This document shows, piece by piece, positions 34,442-47,380 of a DNA stretch of 64,000 bases (position 1 is its first letter; the number at the start of each line of letters is the position of its first letter). The stretch lies in assembly GCF_947507565.1 (NCBI RefSeq), contig NC_089183.1:310001-374000 (forward strand), written 5' to 3'. The notes below the pieces were generated by a model. The model did no database searches, had not been told where the DNA came from, and saw only the letters and a program-made list of their open reading frames with translations. The DNA comes from Oscarella lobularis. Lineage: Eukaryota > Porifera > Homoscleromorpha > Homosclerophorida > Oscarellidae. The translations under genes and the position numbers were made by a program.

Positions 34442-37400
34442 CTTTTTCCCCGCTTGGATTTGCAGTCGACGTTGAAGCACGACGTCAATCCGGCGGTAGC
34501 GTCCGACTCCTGAGGAACGAGCGCTACGAGAGGAACGCTGGGCGGACAGACAGGTACGCTTGGATAAAAAAAGAAACTCACAGGCGTGTATAGCGAATCT
34601 AGCAAGTAGACTCTACCTTAGATCATTGGTGGAATCAACTCCTTCGCACTCATTGTAGCTAAGAGATCGGTTGCACGGGCATTCGCAACCGGCTCCCGAC
34701 AGCAGACAAGTCCGCGATCCAAGCCGCTTAGTAATCTGCAAAAAAAACAACAGGAGTAAAGATCTCTTGATTTACTAGACCTCTTTATAAATACAGTACG
34801 TCTAGGGAGACGTGGGAGCGGGAATTGGATTTGCTCGATGCTCACTTACATCGCAGTGGCAGACGCTTGAGCCGGTCCACCGCGTGGAGACAATCAAAAA
34901 CGCATTCGTCTGCGAAATTTCGTAGATCTGAAGAGACGGACATTTGGCCCACGAAAATTAATCAATTATCTACGTTACGTCGTATGTAACAGAATCCGAA
35001 ATGCTCACAGAGCTCCTTGACAATTCCACCTGAAAAGAAAGACGAACATTTCAGCTAGAATTCCAAGTTTAAAAATCCAAATATGACCTTCCAGAAAACA
35101 TTAACAGTTTTCTTCTGAAAATCATTACAACGAGACTTAATCATAATGCTTTTACTGACAAACGACGCAGCCAGATCTTTCTCCTAAAAAACATTCCCCA
35201 TAGACGCGCATCCCTTCCCCTGAAACCGAAACCCCTCGGCTACCATTTCCGTTATGTGTTTATTATCGACGCCTTTTTCTGACGCCAATCGCGGATCAAC
35301 GAAATCCGGATGAATCACAACAAATCCGGCGTTATCGATCACAATGCAACGCGTTCCGGAATTCTGACACTGGCTCATCGATCGCGTCAACTCGGTCCAC
35401 ATAAAAGGAATCGTAAAGTCCATAGCCGCAACGGCCATAACCTGTGGATCCGCCCCCCTTCAATAGGAAAAAAGCTCCGTTTGCATGATCTTTTATATGA
35501 TTTCTTTTTATACTGACCTTCCTGAGAGGATCGTGTGGCTTAGAGTGATGACGTAGCCGGCTCCGAAGCCGTCGACGTAAGGCGAGGAGAGGACGATGTC
35601 GCCCTTATTGGCGATCGTTCGCTTGTACCACGGACGCTGCAAGTGATCGAATTCTTTGACTTGTTGGATGCCTGGTAGAACGATGAAGGCACCGTCTTCA
35701 GTGCCAACGTATCTAAGACAAAGAAAAGACGCAAACTGAGCCAGAACAATAGAAATTATATTGGAGTGTCAGAAGGTCTGGGGATAGGATTTTCTCAAAA
35801 AAAGGACCCTTCCCAAATCGTTTTATTCTCTTACCTCCACACAATGAAATTGGTGAAGTCATTCGCTTGCAGCCATTTAGATACAACTGAGTGGATAGTG
35901 GCCAGAGAATCTCGGACAGTTGGCTAGAGGATCACCTAACTCAATAGCGGTACGCAAAAAATTGTTTTTCTCACTGACATTGAAATATGTGTTTGATCCT
36001 CTTCCTGTAAAATAGCTGACGTACTCGTTCGCTTGAGACGCCGTCTGCTCGAGATCCAAGTAAGCGAATGGGTCCTTGAAACCCTCCGGCGAAATTTTCA
36101 CCGAGGCATCATCTAAAAGAAAGAAGGGACCATGATAGTCTTTTGGGGGCCCCCCTTCATCCATGCCCTTACTAAACACGGCTAGTCGTCCAAACTGGCT
36201 ACACTTTGACTGCGTTGGAGGAATCAAATCGAAACGATGATACAAATAAGAACCTTAATTAATTAAATATTGATCTCTTTTAGTTTTATACTTCGTCTCC
36301 ACTAACTCGGTAGAGAAGACAATGAAGACAGAGTGTAGTCCGTTGTGAAATCCCTAGCCACGACGAGACACAGGCTGTACGTAGTACCGCTTATCTAACG
36401 ACAAACAAAAAGTCAATTATAAACAGCCTCTAGAAAAAATTGAATTATTGGACAACGATTAATTATATGTACTTATTTACTCTCAATGCGTACGTACGGG
36501 TTGCCAATTGTATTGCGCTTGAATCGAGTCAAGCCGGACTCCTTCCATTTTGCTATCTCCAAGAGGAACAGTCCATTGGGTATTGAGCACACGCGATCCA
36601 CTGCTACCGCTACATATTTCGAAGCGTGGAAGCCCGTCCAAAAATACGCGGGTCACCTTACTTTAGCATGGCCGTTCGAATTTCATCAAAGCCAACAGTC
36701 TGATACTCGAGAGTCGATATATCGATATACGTTGGGGGTTCTTTGACGTTCGTGGGAACAGGAAGCAGGGGATGCGTGAGAGTCACACCTAAAAATCGGT
36801 CATGACGTCAATATTATTCTATTAGGCTTCTCACCTGAGCTATCGATTATAAAGGCGTACGAAAGTTCGCCGCGTTTGAAGAACGTGATGTCGGATACGA
36901 GATCGGCGAGAGCGATGTCGATGCCGATGACTCCAGCGAGACCGCGCTTGCCGTTCTGCGTGGAATAGACGGGAACGGAGATGGTCAGAACGAGACCGAG
37001 ACCAAATAGATCATAATAAGGAACGGAGATGAGCGGCTCAAGGAGTTCGGCGTCCGGTTCAAAGAAGCTGTAATAGGAGCCCAATTCCTGGCGAATGTTG
37101 CTGTCAGTTCGAACGATATCAGAGACTCCAGCCTAAGAAGGAAAAAAATCAAAGTTCAATTATGATAGGAGTGCCCAGAGTCCTCTAAATATCACTTACT
37201 GTTGACAGACTTGTTGAGGCTACACCGTAGTATCCATAAGCTTGCTCAGCAATCTTTTGCAGGAGAGTCTCTCCAGAAGATGGAATACCATCTTTATATT
37301 ACTTATTATTATTAATAGTCATATCTTTCGTTGAGATTCTCTCACCGCCCATTCCGTACGTAAGAATGACGACTTTGAAACCGAGCACTTGATTCTTGTC

Positions 37401-38978
37401 GCGAATTGCCTGCATGATGGCCGTGTTTGAACCCAGAGAATTTGTTGGTTCTCCATCGGTCAGAAACAGTATCACTTTGTCTGCAGCTACGAACTGTCAC
37501 TATTCATAGGACTTCACTATTATTCTTACGCGCCACATTTTCGTCAGAACGCGAAGGCGATTGAATAAATAAATCGAAAGCGCTCGCTAACGACTCTTTG
37601 TAATTCGTAGATCCTAAGACAATAATAATAATAATAATAATAAATAACGCACCCCCTATACATGTATCCTTACCAGAAGGAAACAGACTGTCAACGTAAG
37701 TCTTTAGCTTGTCTACATTGGAAACGGTTGCCCTGGCAAGACGATTTCTATAGCAACCAGAAGGGTACTCAGCCGCCGTAGAAAAAGCCACAACTCCGAC
37801 CTAGATAATTAATTAAAATTATACATATAAACCAATAAGGATTGACCCACCCGATCGTCGGGACTCAAAGAATCTAAGACGGTTTTCGCGGCCTCCTTTG
37901 CAAGGTCCATGCGAGAGGAGGAACTTCCTCGACCCGTCGACGTCATCGAGCCACTCTTGTCGATCACAAGAACGACGTCTTTGGGCTCGGGCACGGCCGC
38001 CGAAACGTACCAGGGCCTTTGGCGAAAAGTAATGAAATCGATATTTATTTATTTATTGATTGATCCTTACCTAAATCTTGGGTCATATGATCCGCAGTCT
38101 TGCACCTTGAATGCTGGATAGATGCTAATGAGACCCTCTTGCGACGCAAAGTATTGCCACTTTAGTGTGGGATTCGACTGCAAATTGCTCTTGAATGTGG
38201 AGACCAAATTCGCTCCGACGTTGAACTGAGCATTGTCAGTTGTCGCCGTCAAACGATTGCATTGCCTGTTGAGGTTAACCTAAGGCAAAGGTCATGGGGT
38301 CATCGCATCTACTATGATAACGCCCAGACAATATACTAGGAGTGTGCAAAATTATGAGGTCACTAAATGAACACTCTAGAGCTTATCAAATTAATTTAAA
38401 TTTAATAACTTTCATTTATACTAAAACGAATCTGGAGAAGTATTAATTAACGCGTTTCATTGCGCGAACAAATGAGATTATTATATGATGAGATCCGGAC
38501 TTACATCATCGCTAAATCGGGAATCGTAGGTGAGCGAATTCTTCGACAGAAAACAGCATTCGTCCAAAGCGTTATTCGTTCCTTGTCTCAGCAGATCCTC
38601 CGCTTTGTGCTTCAAACCCAACGCGATGTTCTTTCGACTCTGAAATTTCTGGTTGAGAGCGCCTGAAAGCTGAGAGAAGACCACACGCAGAGCATGGTGG
38701 TGGGGAAAAAAGGGCGTGACCGCGAGAAAACCTCCGAAAGAGTCGCTTGCGCGTCGACTGCTGCACTTCCGTAGTTCAGTCCGTTATATTTGGACTAGGA
38801 GAACGACTTTGAACTCATTCTCGTGTCAAAATTGCCGAGCATAGCCTACTTGTAGTGTGTTTACACCGAGACCGTCGTCCGCGAAGGCTGAAAGGACGAC
38901 TTGGAAAGCGTCGGCTGACTGAGCAGACGTTGGAAGCACAGACGCACAGCAGAGAACACCGCAGACGATGAGAATCAT
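34442..38978 (-). CDS. VWA-Cache receptor copy 2, constant exons
   Basis: A paralogue of the gene at 27,273-31,875 with the same exon plan. The start at 38,978 gives the signal peptide MILIVCGVLCCASVL. The VWA metal site is complete (DKSGS near 37.96 kb, STNYKES, a TDGE exon near 37.45 kb). Cache-type segments are kept: LGSYYSFFEPD, GLAGVIGIDIA, ITFFKRGELSYAF, FVVIHPDFVDPRLAS. The last constant exon (34,442-34,558) is 117 nt, phase 2 at both ends, and encodes PVCPPSVPLVAL and CFNVDCKSKR. Differences from copy 1 are mostly single substitutions and small intron changes, so the duplication is fairly recent. Its start is 175 bp from the SIAH stop codon. Confidence 0.85.
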
Positions 38979-39152
38979 TCTGCCTCCTGCGGATTTTCCT
39001 GGAGAACTGCTGAGGCAGAGAGTTCAGCGTCACGTGGTGTAACCTACGCACTAAATGACGTCAATACATAACAGAGAGTCCATCGACTAATCTTTCTACT
39101 GTACCGCGAATAAAACCCAAATAAATTATCTTACACACGCAGTCCCCTTCCC

Positions 39153-40430
39153 CTACGACGACTTCTTATAAATTGTCACGTTAATACCCAAGTTCCCATT
39201 CTCGGCGAAATGCCGCGCCGTTCCGCCTTCGAAAGTCAAGCAATCGCACTCCTGAACAGCAGACCCAACCCCGTCGTGCACCGAACGCGGCACGGCCTCC
39301 CAAACGAGCCGCTTCCCACTCCCATTCAACTCCAATTTATACGTAAACCCGTCGGCCGCCTGCTTCGATCCGATAATCAAAACGACGGCGTAGAATTGCT
39401 GCGTGCCGTCGGTCGGCCGCTCCTGCTTCTCCAAAACGAGCATGAAATGATGATTGAAGCACGACTGCATCATCACCCAATCGACGGAACCGCCGAGCGT
39501 GATGTCGGTCGCGAGAAAGACGATGTCTTCGCCGACGAGCGTCGTTATGGATTTGTGAAATTCTTCGATGTGACGTAGGACTTCTTCGAGAGCGCCCTGC
39601 CACTTGCACGAGGCGCCCGGACACGGGCACGTGTAGGGACGATGCTCGCAGATTTCCTCGTGGGGACGCTTTTCGGTGTGGTGAAGGAGCTGGGGACAGC
39701 CGACCGTGTGATATTTGCAGGGAAAGGAGACTGTTTCTGCTACCTAGAGACAACGTAAGGGGGGTCAAAAGGGGCCTGTACGCGACTAGGACAAGTGAGG
39801 GAGTCTGAAATATGAGTATAGGTGCTATCACGACTACCTTTTGTCTAAGGAAGGAAGGGAGGATATTATACTGTGTGTACTTTCATATTCTGTGCATGAA
39901 CTCGTCTGAGCAATATATATATATATAAAATTGAAAGGTCTCAGAATCAGTAAGGAAAAGGGTCTAAAGTACTCAGGCACTTAGTTAACCAGTGTGAAAC
40001 CAGCATATAAAAAACGCCCAATGTGTGCATGTATGGGAGGGTATTACATTCACAATACGGGACATCAGCTAATTATCGATTTTCCTGAGATTCCTTTGCG
40101 TGAGGCACGCCCCCGACATACCTTCTCCATGGCAAGATTGCGTACGACGGGCAATGGGCCGCGACACGACGGACAGCACGCCAATTTGGGCCGACACGAC
40201 GAGCAGACGAGATGACCGCTATTGCACTGGAGTATGGGCGGCAGAACGTAGTCGAAACAGACGGGGCATTCGAAGAGAGCGGCGAGTTCGACTTTCGACG
40301 TTTTCGCTTCCAATAGCGCCGCCGGGAGGATGTCGTCGCCGTCGACGAGCTCCTGACGTCGTCTTTCGTCCCTTTCGTCTTTGATTGGCATGGCGTGAAC
40401 GAAGGCGCCGCGTCGGTTCGACGAGGCCAT
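39153..40430 (-). CDS. SIAH1: SIAH-type RING E3 ubiquitin ligase
   Basis: Two exons (40,122-40,430 and 39,153-39,743) joined in phase 0, about 299 residues against 282 in human SIAH1. Exon 1 has the RING finger: [34 protein letters not shown]. Exon 2 has the two SIAH zinc fingers ([31 protein letters not shown]) and the substrate-binding beta-sandwich. All zinc ligands are present, so the ligase should be functional. SIAH proteins ubiquitinate signalling and cytoskeletal substrates for proteasomal decay. The neighbours are unrelated in function. Confidence 0.96.
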
Positions 40431-40674
40431 CGATTTTTTCGTTGTCCTCTCGGACGTGAGAAAAAAGGCGAATTGCGCGTGCGTAATAGAGAGACAATAT
40501 GTTAAAGACACGTGACGTCTTCTTATGTATTTCTTTTCTTCTTGTACAACTGTGCATCATATCTGACTGACCTATAACTACATGAACCATCCATTTAGCC
40601 ATTTGTTTTTTTCAACTATCAAATGACAGTAATAATACAGTCAATGGGACCGACATCGCACAACCAATACTCCA

Positions 40675-43600
40675 TTATTTTGCAATCTGTTTCTCAATCA
40701 CCTTCTTAATGTCAGCAAGGGCGAGTTTCGTGTTGAAGCTCCACAGCTCGCTCATCCGATCGAAATCCTCAACCGTGTAGGAAAAATTGAACGTTCGATA
40801 GACGGGCGCATAGGGATCGACGTCGGCCATCGATTCGTCCTGCCCCTTCACATTCACGTGTCGACGACGAACGTTGCAGAGCGGAAAGAAGATGACAACG
40901 GGACATTGGGGATCGTCGGCGTCCTCGAAGATGTAGTACTCCTTCGGATTGTCTGGATCGAAAGCGTCGTCGGGAATAGTTGGAAATTTGTATCCTCGAG
41001 CGGTGGCCCAGCTTTGACCAGAACGGAGTTCCTGTCAAAAGAGAAACCAGAATAACACAACTATCATTGAGCTCTATATTAAATGAAGCACGTGCATTGT
41101 ATATGTAAAATAAATATTATAGTGAGAACCAGTGCGTCAACAATCTCTGTTATCCTAATGCTCACCTGAAAAGGATTCTCCGTTTGTGATTCAAACCAGC
41201 TAAAATCGAAAACCAACAGTATGTCGCTGTGACGCTCGGGACGAAGCACGGCCGGAAGAGGAAGATTGAAATCGAATCCGGCGTCGATGATGCACATTTG
41301 AGTGTCGTCCTGCTTGTCGGAGTCAATAAAGCCGACCTCTTGTATACGCCTCTCGGGATCTAGTAGAAAAATAAAATGCAAATATAAATAAGATAGTCTA
41401 GTTTTACCTTGCTGAGGATTTGGCGATCGACCGCGTGCTTCTTCCGTACTCTTACACCGGTCAATCATAAGACCTGACCCCGCCGCCGACCGGGTCGGCA
41501 AGGTCCGCGGAAGCGTAACGGAGCCACGGTTCTTAGTTTCGTTATCCGGTTTTTGTTCCCCATCGATATCATCTTTCGAGATGGGTCTCTCGGGAAAGAG
41601 AAAAACTTCTTCCACGGGCGGACTTTCGCTCTCACCGTTGTTGACCAATTTCTCGGTCAAACCTCGCAGGGGATTGGGTATCTTAGCGGCGAACGGACGC
41701 CACTGCTCCGATTTGGCTCGCATGAGAGTGTTCAGAACGAAGCGATCGTAAAAGGCGGCACTGTTGCCGGACGAATTCAAATAATCGGACATCACTTTAA
41801 TCATGCCGGCAAAAGCGCTCGACCAAATGCCTAGAGAAGAGGAGATGCGCGCGTGGGAAATCCAGACTCTCTTTCGTTGGCGATTACCTTGCAAGAAATG
41901 GAGATTGGGTTCCTTTCGCTTGTGGCATACCATGCCCAAGTGCTTCGAACTAAAGACGTCTTCGATTTTCTGACTCACCAAATAGTCGTACATCGAAACT
42001 TCATACGGAGTGAATTCGACCCATTCTGAGAAAAAGAAAATTATCTCTCTTATGTCAAATCAATGCTCTTGCCTCTCACCACAATAATCTTTCTCCGCTA
42101 GGTAGTAGTGAACGCGTATGGCAGTGTAGAGAGGAAAAGGAAGGGCAGCCGTCTCGACATTTTTCCTCTGATCGGACAACTTTCGTCGCTCTTCGAACTA
42201 AAATCAAATCAAGGAAAACGTTACGGAAAATATAGGCACTATACCTGAGTATCCTTTTCAAATAGATAGCCAAGCATAGCTGAGAAGATGTCCACTACGG
42301 ATGGCGTAAAGCCCTCCGTATATTTCTTATAGAGCAGCCTCAAATAGATGTCGGCTCGTTTGAACGAGAAAATAGCCTCAGAATTTTCAATGCGCGAGCG
42401 AAGAAAGGCGTTGCACCGATGCACGTCAGGTCCATCCGGATCACTATAAAGATTAGAAAGATACCTATAGAGAAAAAAAATTACCAAAAGTCCTATATTG
42501 AGAAATAGATAGGTTGCTACCAAGTCGACCCGGAAAGCGATGACCAGTATTGCACGCAGCCCATGAGACCCGTCTCTTCGAGAGCCTTCGCGACGCCCGA
42601 CATGCAAACCATCGCTCGAAGCCCACCCCCAGCAGCGACGATGTTAATCATAGGAACCTAAGCCACGAGAAGTTCGTTCCGGGGGCGCGGAAGCGTGCGA
42701 ATTATTATGTACATACGTTCGAAAGTGGGACGTTGTGCCCTAGTAAAGTCGAAAGGGCTTCGGCGATTTCGACCTTTCGTCGTTTGACGGTCATTTGCTC
42801 GCGACTGTATAACTCGGGACCGAAACGAAGATCAAAGTAAGGTCTGGAGAGAAAAGAAAAAGAAAAAAAACGAAGAATCACGTCTATAAAAAATAAATAA
42901 TAATAATAATAATCGTACTCCACAAGCTGCAGCGACAAATCAATCTCGCCCTTATCCTATAAAAATAAGATTAGATATAAGCCTTTCCCACCCCCCGTCC
43001 TCACCCCGCCTTACTCGAACATTAATCGTTTTTCTGACGTAATCCTCACCCGCGACCAAATTATCGAGCGGAATTCCAATCGGACGCGACCACGTCCAAT
43101 CGACGCCGTAATTAGCATCCCATACGGTGACGACCAACTCGCCGCCGTGCCGTCGACGATGATTTCCGCTGGAGAATTTCGGCAGGGTGACGAGAAACGA
43201 GAAGCTCTCCTCCCAGCGCGGATTCGGATCGTTGTCGATGGACGTCGTGCGCTGAACGGCGGCGTTGCTCGCGTGCGCCGCCGGTCGCGTGACTTCGAGC
43301 TTCACGAAGGGATCGAGAACGTTGTCCATGCCCATGGACGTCACTGGAGGGGGAGTGGGAGGGGGAAGAAATAAACGATTGTGTGCGTTTGGTTTTTGTA
43401 CGTGCCGTCGTCTCTAATAAAGTGTTTTTAACGTTTTGACGCTGAATAAAGTGGTTTGAGATCGTCGTTCGATGCTACGAATAGACGCGCGCGTTTTTCG
43501 CGCACTAATATTGCGTGCAACGTTAAAATTTTGATCTAGATCTCGCAGTTTCGAGGGGAAGTCGCGTAGAAACGGATGTGCCGGGGATGTGTGCGCTCGT

Positions 43601-44019
43601 TTACCTTTTTCCCAAAGACTCTTGTGAAGGTTTCGTCCTTCGTGAACGATCACGTTCAGACGATACGTCCCCGGCGGAAAGGTGAGCTGTCGCGGGATAG
43701 AGAAATAGGAAAAAAAAGCTTCCCCCTCGACGATCGAATTAGGTCTCAACAACGCGCCATGAGTGCAGGTGGAATCTCGCTTTCTATGGCCTCTACGCTA
43801 GCGTACCTCGTGTAGACGATATTCCAAGTGGCCTCCTTTCGACGTGAGATCGTGGGCGGTGTCGAGAAGACTGCCTTTGCGTATCGTGCTACCCTTGAGG
43901 CTTCCCTTTAGAATGGATATCATCGGCGACAGCGGCGACGCCATTTGTTTCTCGTCGGCGGAGACGTTGGGTGTGTCGCTCCGTATGAAGCAGCGGAGGT
44001 GACCCGGACGCTGAGTCAT
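40675..44019 (-). CDS. PLA2G4: Cytosolic phospholipase A2 (group IV-like), copy 1
   Basis: Calcium-dependent C2 domain from exons at 43.6-43.7 kb (YRLNVIVHEGRNL) and 43.0-43.34 kb (LDPFVKLEVTRP, VVTVWDANYG). The catalytic lipase domain has AGGGLRAM (oxyanion Gly-Arg motif), the nucleophile motif SLSGSTW near 42.5 kb and the second catalytic residue in DAGFDFNLP followed by LRPERHSDILLVFDFSW near 41.25 kb. The C-terminal exon ends at 40,675. This is the full Ser-Asp dyad of cPLA2, which releases sn-2 fatty acids such as arachidonate from membranes. A Ser/Lys-rich N-terminal exon (43,803-44,019) precedes the C2 domain. The acidic, Ser-rich insert near 41.4-41.65 kb matches the variable linker of the family. 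Confidence 0.88.
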
Positions 44020-44170
44020 GAGTACAACGGACGCCCCGGACCTCGTTACCGTCGCAACGCCTAGATATATAATTCCAAAGCCACGTGCGCAGTTAACTAT
44101 ATTGATCCACCAAGCAAAAAAAACACAGACATGCATGCAGATGCTTCAGTTGTCTCCGTTCTTTCAAACC

Positions 44171-47116
44171 TTACTTTACTTTCTTCTCGATGGCTGTTTT
44201 GATAGCGTCGAATCCTTGACGAGCGTTGTAGCGATTCAGCTCCTTTAGACTTTCGAACTCGTCGGACGTCATGGCAAAGTGAGTTGTCCCGTAGGCCGGG
44301 GAGAACGGATTGATCACCTGCTCCGTCCCGTTGATCGTCGCACGCTGTCCAGAGGCATTGGAAAGCGGAAAGAAAATGACGATCGGACACTCGGGATCCT
44401 TCTCGTCTTCAAAGACGTAATATTCCTTGAGGTTGTCCTTGTCGAATTGCTTCGGATCAACTTCGGGCAACTTGTAGTCGTGAGCCTTCGCCCATTTCAC
44501 GGCCTTTTCCAATTCCTAAACCCCAGCATCATAGAGATACAGTACTAGGTCTCCTTTCTTACACCAAAAGGGTACTCAGTTTGATCCGTGTGCCAGCTGA
44601 AGTCAAATACAATGTAGACATCGGTACGACGTTCAGCTCGAAGCAAAGGCGGGAAAGGATCATTGAAGGCCAATCCTCCATCGACGATCATCATAGAATC
44701 CTCTGACTTCATCTGTTTATCAGCTGAAAAGAAAGAATTGTATATAAAAACTCAAGAAGAGTGATTTTATTACCTTTGTTTTTAATGGCCGGTCCCGCTC
44801 GCCTTTTTCTGCCCTTTTTTACGCCAGAAACGGTCGAAGCATTCTTCTCAGCTGCTTCTGCCTCGCCTGCAAGTAAAGACTTGGACACTCGACCGACAGA
44901 GCTCCGAAATCCAGCAAGGGCGGTATGAACCGAGCGAGAGATGCGCCAAAGCGAGCGTCTTTTCAGCCCGTAGAAAAGATTCGGCACGGACGCGGCAAAG
45001 GGACGCATATCATCGAGCCCGGTTGCGTCGAGAAAACCGGCGAGAAGGCTCCTAAAAAGAGCCCCCTCCGCTTTTCCCAGCGTATTTTCCGCAATCACTT
45101 CAATCGACGCGGCAAACGCACTTCCCCAAACAGCTATATAATAAAGAGAACACTCTATAGTCTCTCTGCATAAACAAAAGAATCAATCGAAGATCTTGCC
45201 TATGAAAAACGTCTGGTCGAGTTCTCTGAATTTGCGGCAAACGACGCCGTGACACTTGCTCGCCGCCAGGTGCTCGATCGCCATAAAACTCCCGTAATGG
45301 TAAACGCCATATTCGTAGGGAGTGAACTCGATCCATTCTAAGCAAACGCGACCATTCTCTAATACTGATCCACCAACCAAATGTTCGCTATACCGGCAAA
45401 CGCCTCCGTTTCGACTTCTTCAGCCACGTGAAGAGCCGTGTAGATTGGAAAAGGCAAGTTGGCGGATTCAACGTGAGGACGTTGATGAGACACCTTCTTG
45501 GAACCAGTTTTCTTTTAAACAAAATACGTATAAATACACGTATATTTTGATATATAGCATACTGACTTCTTTCAACGGTTCGAAAACGGCGGAGAGATAG
45601 CACTCCCACAGGTCGACCAAGGAGACGTACAAGCCTTCAAGATATCTTTCATAAATCATTGGGACAAATTGACTAGCGTTCTGAATCTGCATTATTTTTT
45701 CCATTTCCGAGACGTGCTTCTTCAGATAGTCGGCGCATCGATACACGTCTGGACCGCCATCAGTCGTATAGAGATGAGACAGATACCTAATATATATATA
45801 TATATAAGATCTCAATATAAAATCTTTTCTTGGAGCAGCGTACCACGTGGATCCGGATAGCGTAGCAAAATAGGTGCACAAGTCCATGACTCCTGTTTCG
45901 TGAAGCCCTTGAGCCGCTCCGCTCATAGACGTCATAGCACGAAATCCTCCGCCTGATCCAACAATGCTGACCACAGGAGCCTAAAGGAGTTCTCCGATAA
46001 AATGATTTATATGTGCATATAAGTTTACCTTATCTGGTGAGATCGTTTTTCCCAATAGTTTGCTAATCGCCGCCGCGCATTTCTCCTTTCTCTTTTCGAC
46101 CGTCACGCTTTCGCTGGGATGCAAACTTCGACTGACCCTCATATCCAGAGACATCCTAAAAAGAGCCTCTCACACAATGACCTAACCTCTCAGAGAGAAC
46201 AATATATACTAACTTTCCAATTTTCAAAGATATATCAATCTCAGCCCCTCCCTAAAACAAAAAAACTCATCTCTATCAAAGCAAACTTTTTATTACTCCA
46301 AGCTGGAGTGTTCTCTTGCTAAAATCTGCGTTGAGACTGAGCTCGCTCAACTTGATAGGGATTTCGTTCGAGTACTTCGTATCTGGGCCATAATTGTCGT
46401 CCCATACGACAACGATTACGTCGCCGCGATCGCCGTTGCCGGCGTCGATGATGAAGGAAAAGTGCTCGTTCCATTCGGGATTGGCTTCGTCTGTTTTCGA
46501 CGTCGTCAGCTCTTCGGCGAAATCTTTGAACGGCTTCGCCGGACGAGAGACTGAGACGGAAACATACGGGTCGACGGTTCGGTCCAGACCGAGAGAAGTG
46601 ACTGGAGAACAGACAGGATGAATCATAGACACCGTGAAACACGAAACGCTTCTTGCTATACCCTAGTCTCACTACTAGTCTGGAGGCCAGCTGGCCTCGC
46701 CTCCCCGTCGTTCGGAAGCTAACCTAATTAAATTAATGACACCGAAACAAAAGCATGCATGGAACGTCGAAAAGAGACAGTAAGAGAAGGCCCCCCAACT
46801 ACCCACTAAGACGAGGACTACTGCAAGAACAGGAATGGGAGAACATTGTGCAAGTCAAACTAAAAATTTTTATAACTGCGACTGCGACAGCAGGAACTAA
46901 AATTGGCCAGACCCCTCTTTTCGATTCCGAAAGGCATCTTACACGTGCGCCAGTAAGATTGGACGATATTGCGACCGCGGTGCACGATTACGTCGAGTCG
47001 TAAGAAGTCCTCGTTGACCAGGTGCTTTTCCTACATGAAATCGTGGCCTAAATTATTCACGTAGGCTGAGAACGTGCACTTACGGCCAGGTTCGCGACAT
47101 CTGGTAGCTGGTCCAT
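44171..47116 (-). CDS. PLA2G4: Cytosolic phospholipase A2 (group IV-like), copy 2
   Basis: A tandem paralogue of the gene downstream, same strand, with its stop 151 bp from that gene's start. Exon 1 (47,084-47,116) encodes only MDQLPDVANLA. The C2 domain follows (FLRLDVIVHRGRNI; VDPYVSVSVSRP; VVVWDDNYGPD). The lipase domain has GSGGGFRAM, the nucleophile motif TLSGSTW near 45.85 kb, WIEFTPYEYG, and DGGLAFNDPFPPLLRAER with DFSW near 44.6-44.7 kb. The C-terminus is YYVFEDEKDPECPIVIFFPL and then KTAIEKKVK. Both catalytic residues are intact. A basic stretch GVKKGRKRRAG near 44.8 kb lies in the variable linker. Confidence 0.88.
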
Positions 47117-47380
47117 TGTGGCTCTAAAGCGGTTCTGAGTGGTTCGGGGAATGAGTCGTCCCTAAATACCGACTTTCAATTAGCTGCGCGCGCAGAACAT
47201 GTCACGTGATTTAGTTTTTCGACGATTTTCGCTCCTTCTTCAGAGATTGTACCACTCCTCGACCTCCGGATGCACAAGACGTACCGACGGTACACCACTC
47301 CTCGACCTCCAGATCGCAGAACAAAAATATAGCGCGAGAGGCGACGAAACGGCTAACGAAAACATCCCGGATAGGAAACT
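47117..47380. promoter_or_regulatory. Divergent promoter region, cPLA2 copy 2 / choline kinase
   Basis: 264 bp between two head-to-head start codons. It holds an imperfect direct repeat (CACTCCTCGACCTCC at about 47,251 and 47,293) and a CACGTG near 47,203. No other element is recognised. Pairing a phospholipase A2 with a phosphatidylcholine-synthesis kinase would link removal and supply of the same lipid; this link is an inference. Confidence 0.4.

Larger units (their letters stand above)
32129..39035. repeat. Tandem segmental duplication, copy 2
   Basis: Same content and orientation as 24,961-31,920. It carries intact versions of all three terminal exons, whereas copy 1 keeps only exon B intact. 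Intronic differences include shortened introns, AAT-repeat length changes (near 37.62 kb) and a longer GAC repeat near 34.04-34.10 kb. Confidence 0.9.

Noticed and set aside
34618..34845. Separate gene in the Cys-rich part of VWA-Cache copy 2
   Set aside because: The ORF is a frame shadow of a constant exon encoding the Cys-rich CECPC segment.
40440..40480. Another copy of the GCGAATTGC motif upstream of SIAH
   Set aside because: Only the 9-nt core matches and the flanks differ; likely chance.
42880..42915. AT-rich microsatellites and TTAATTAA runs as regulatory sites
   Set aside because: They occur in many introns here and look like simple slippage tracts.
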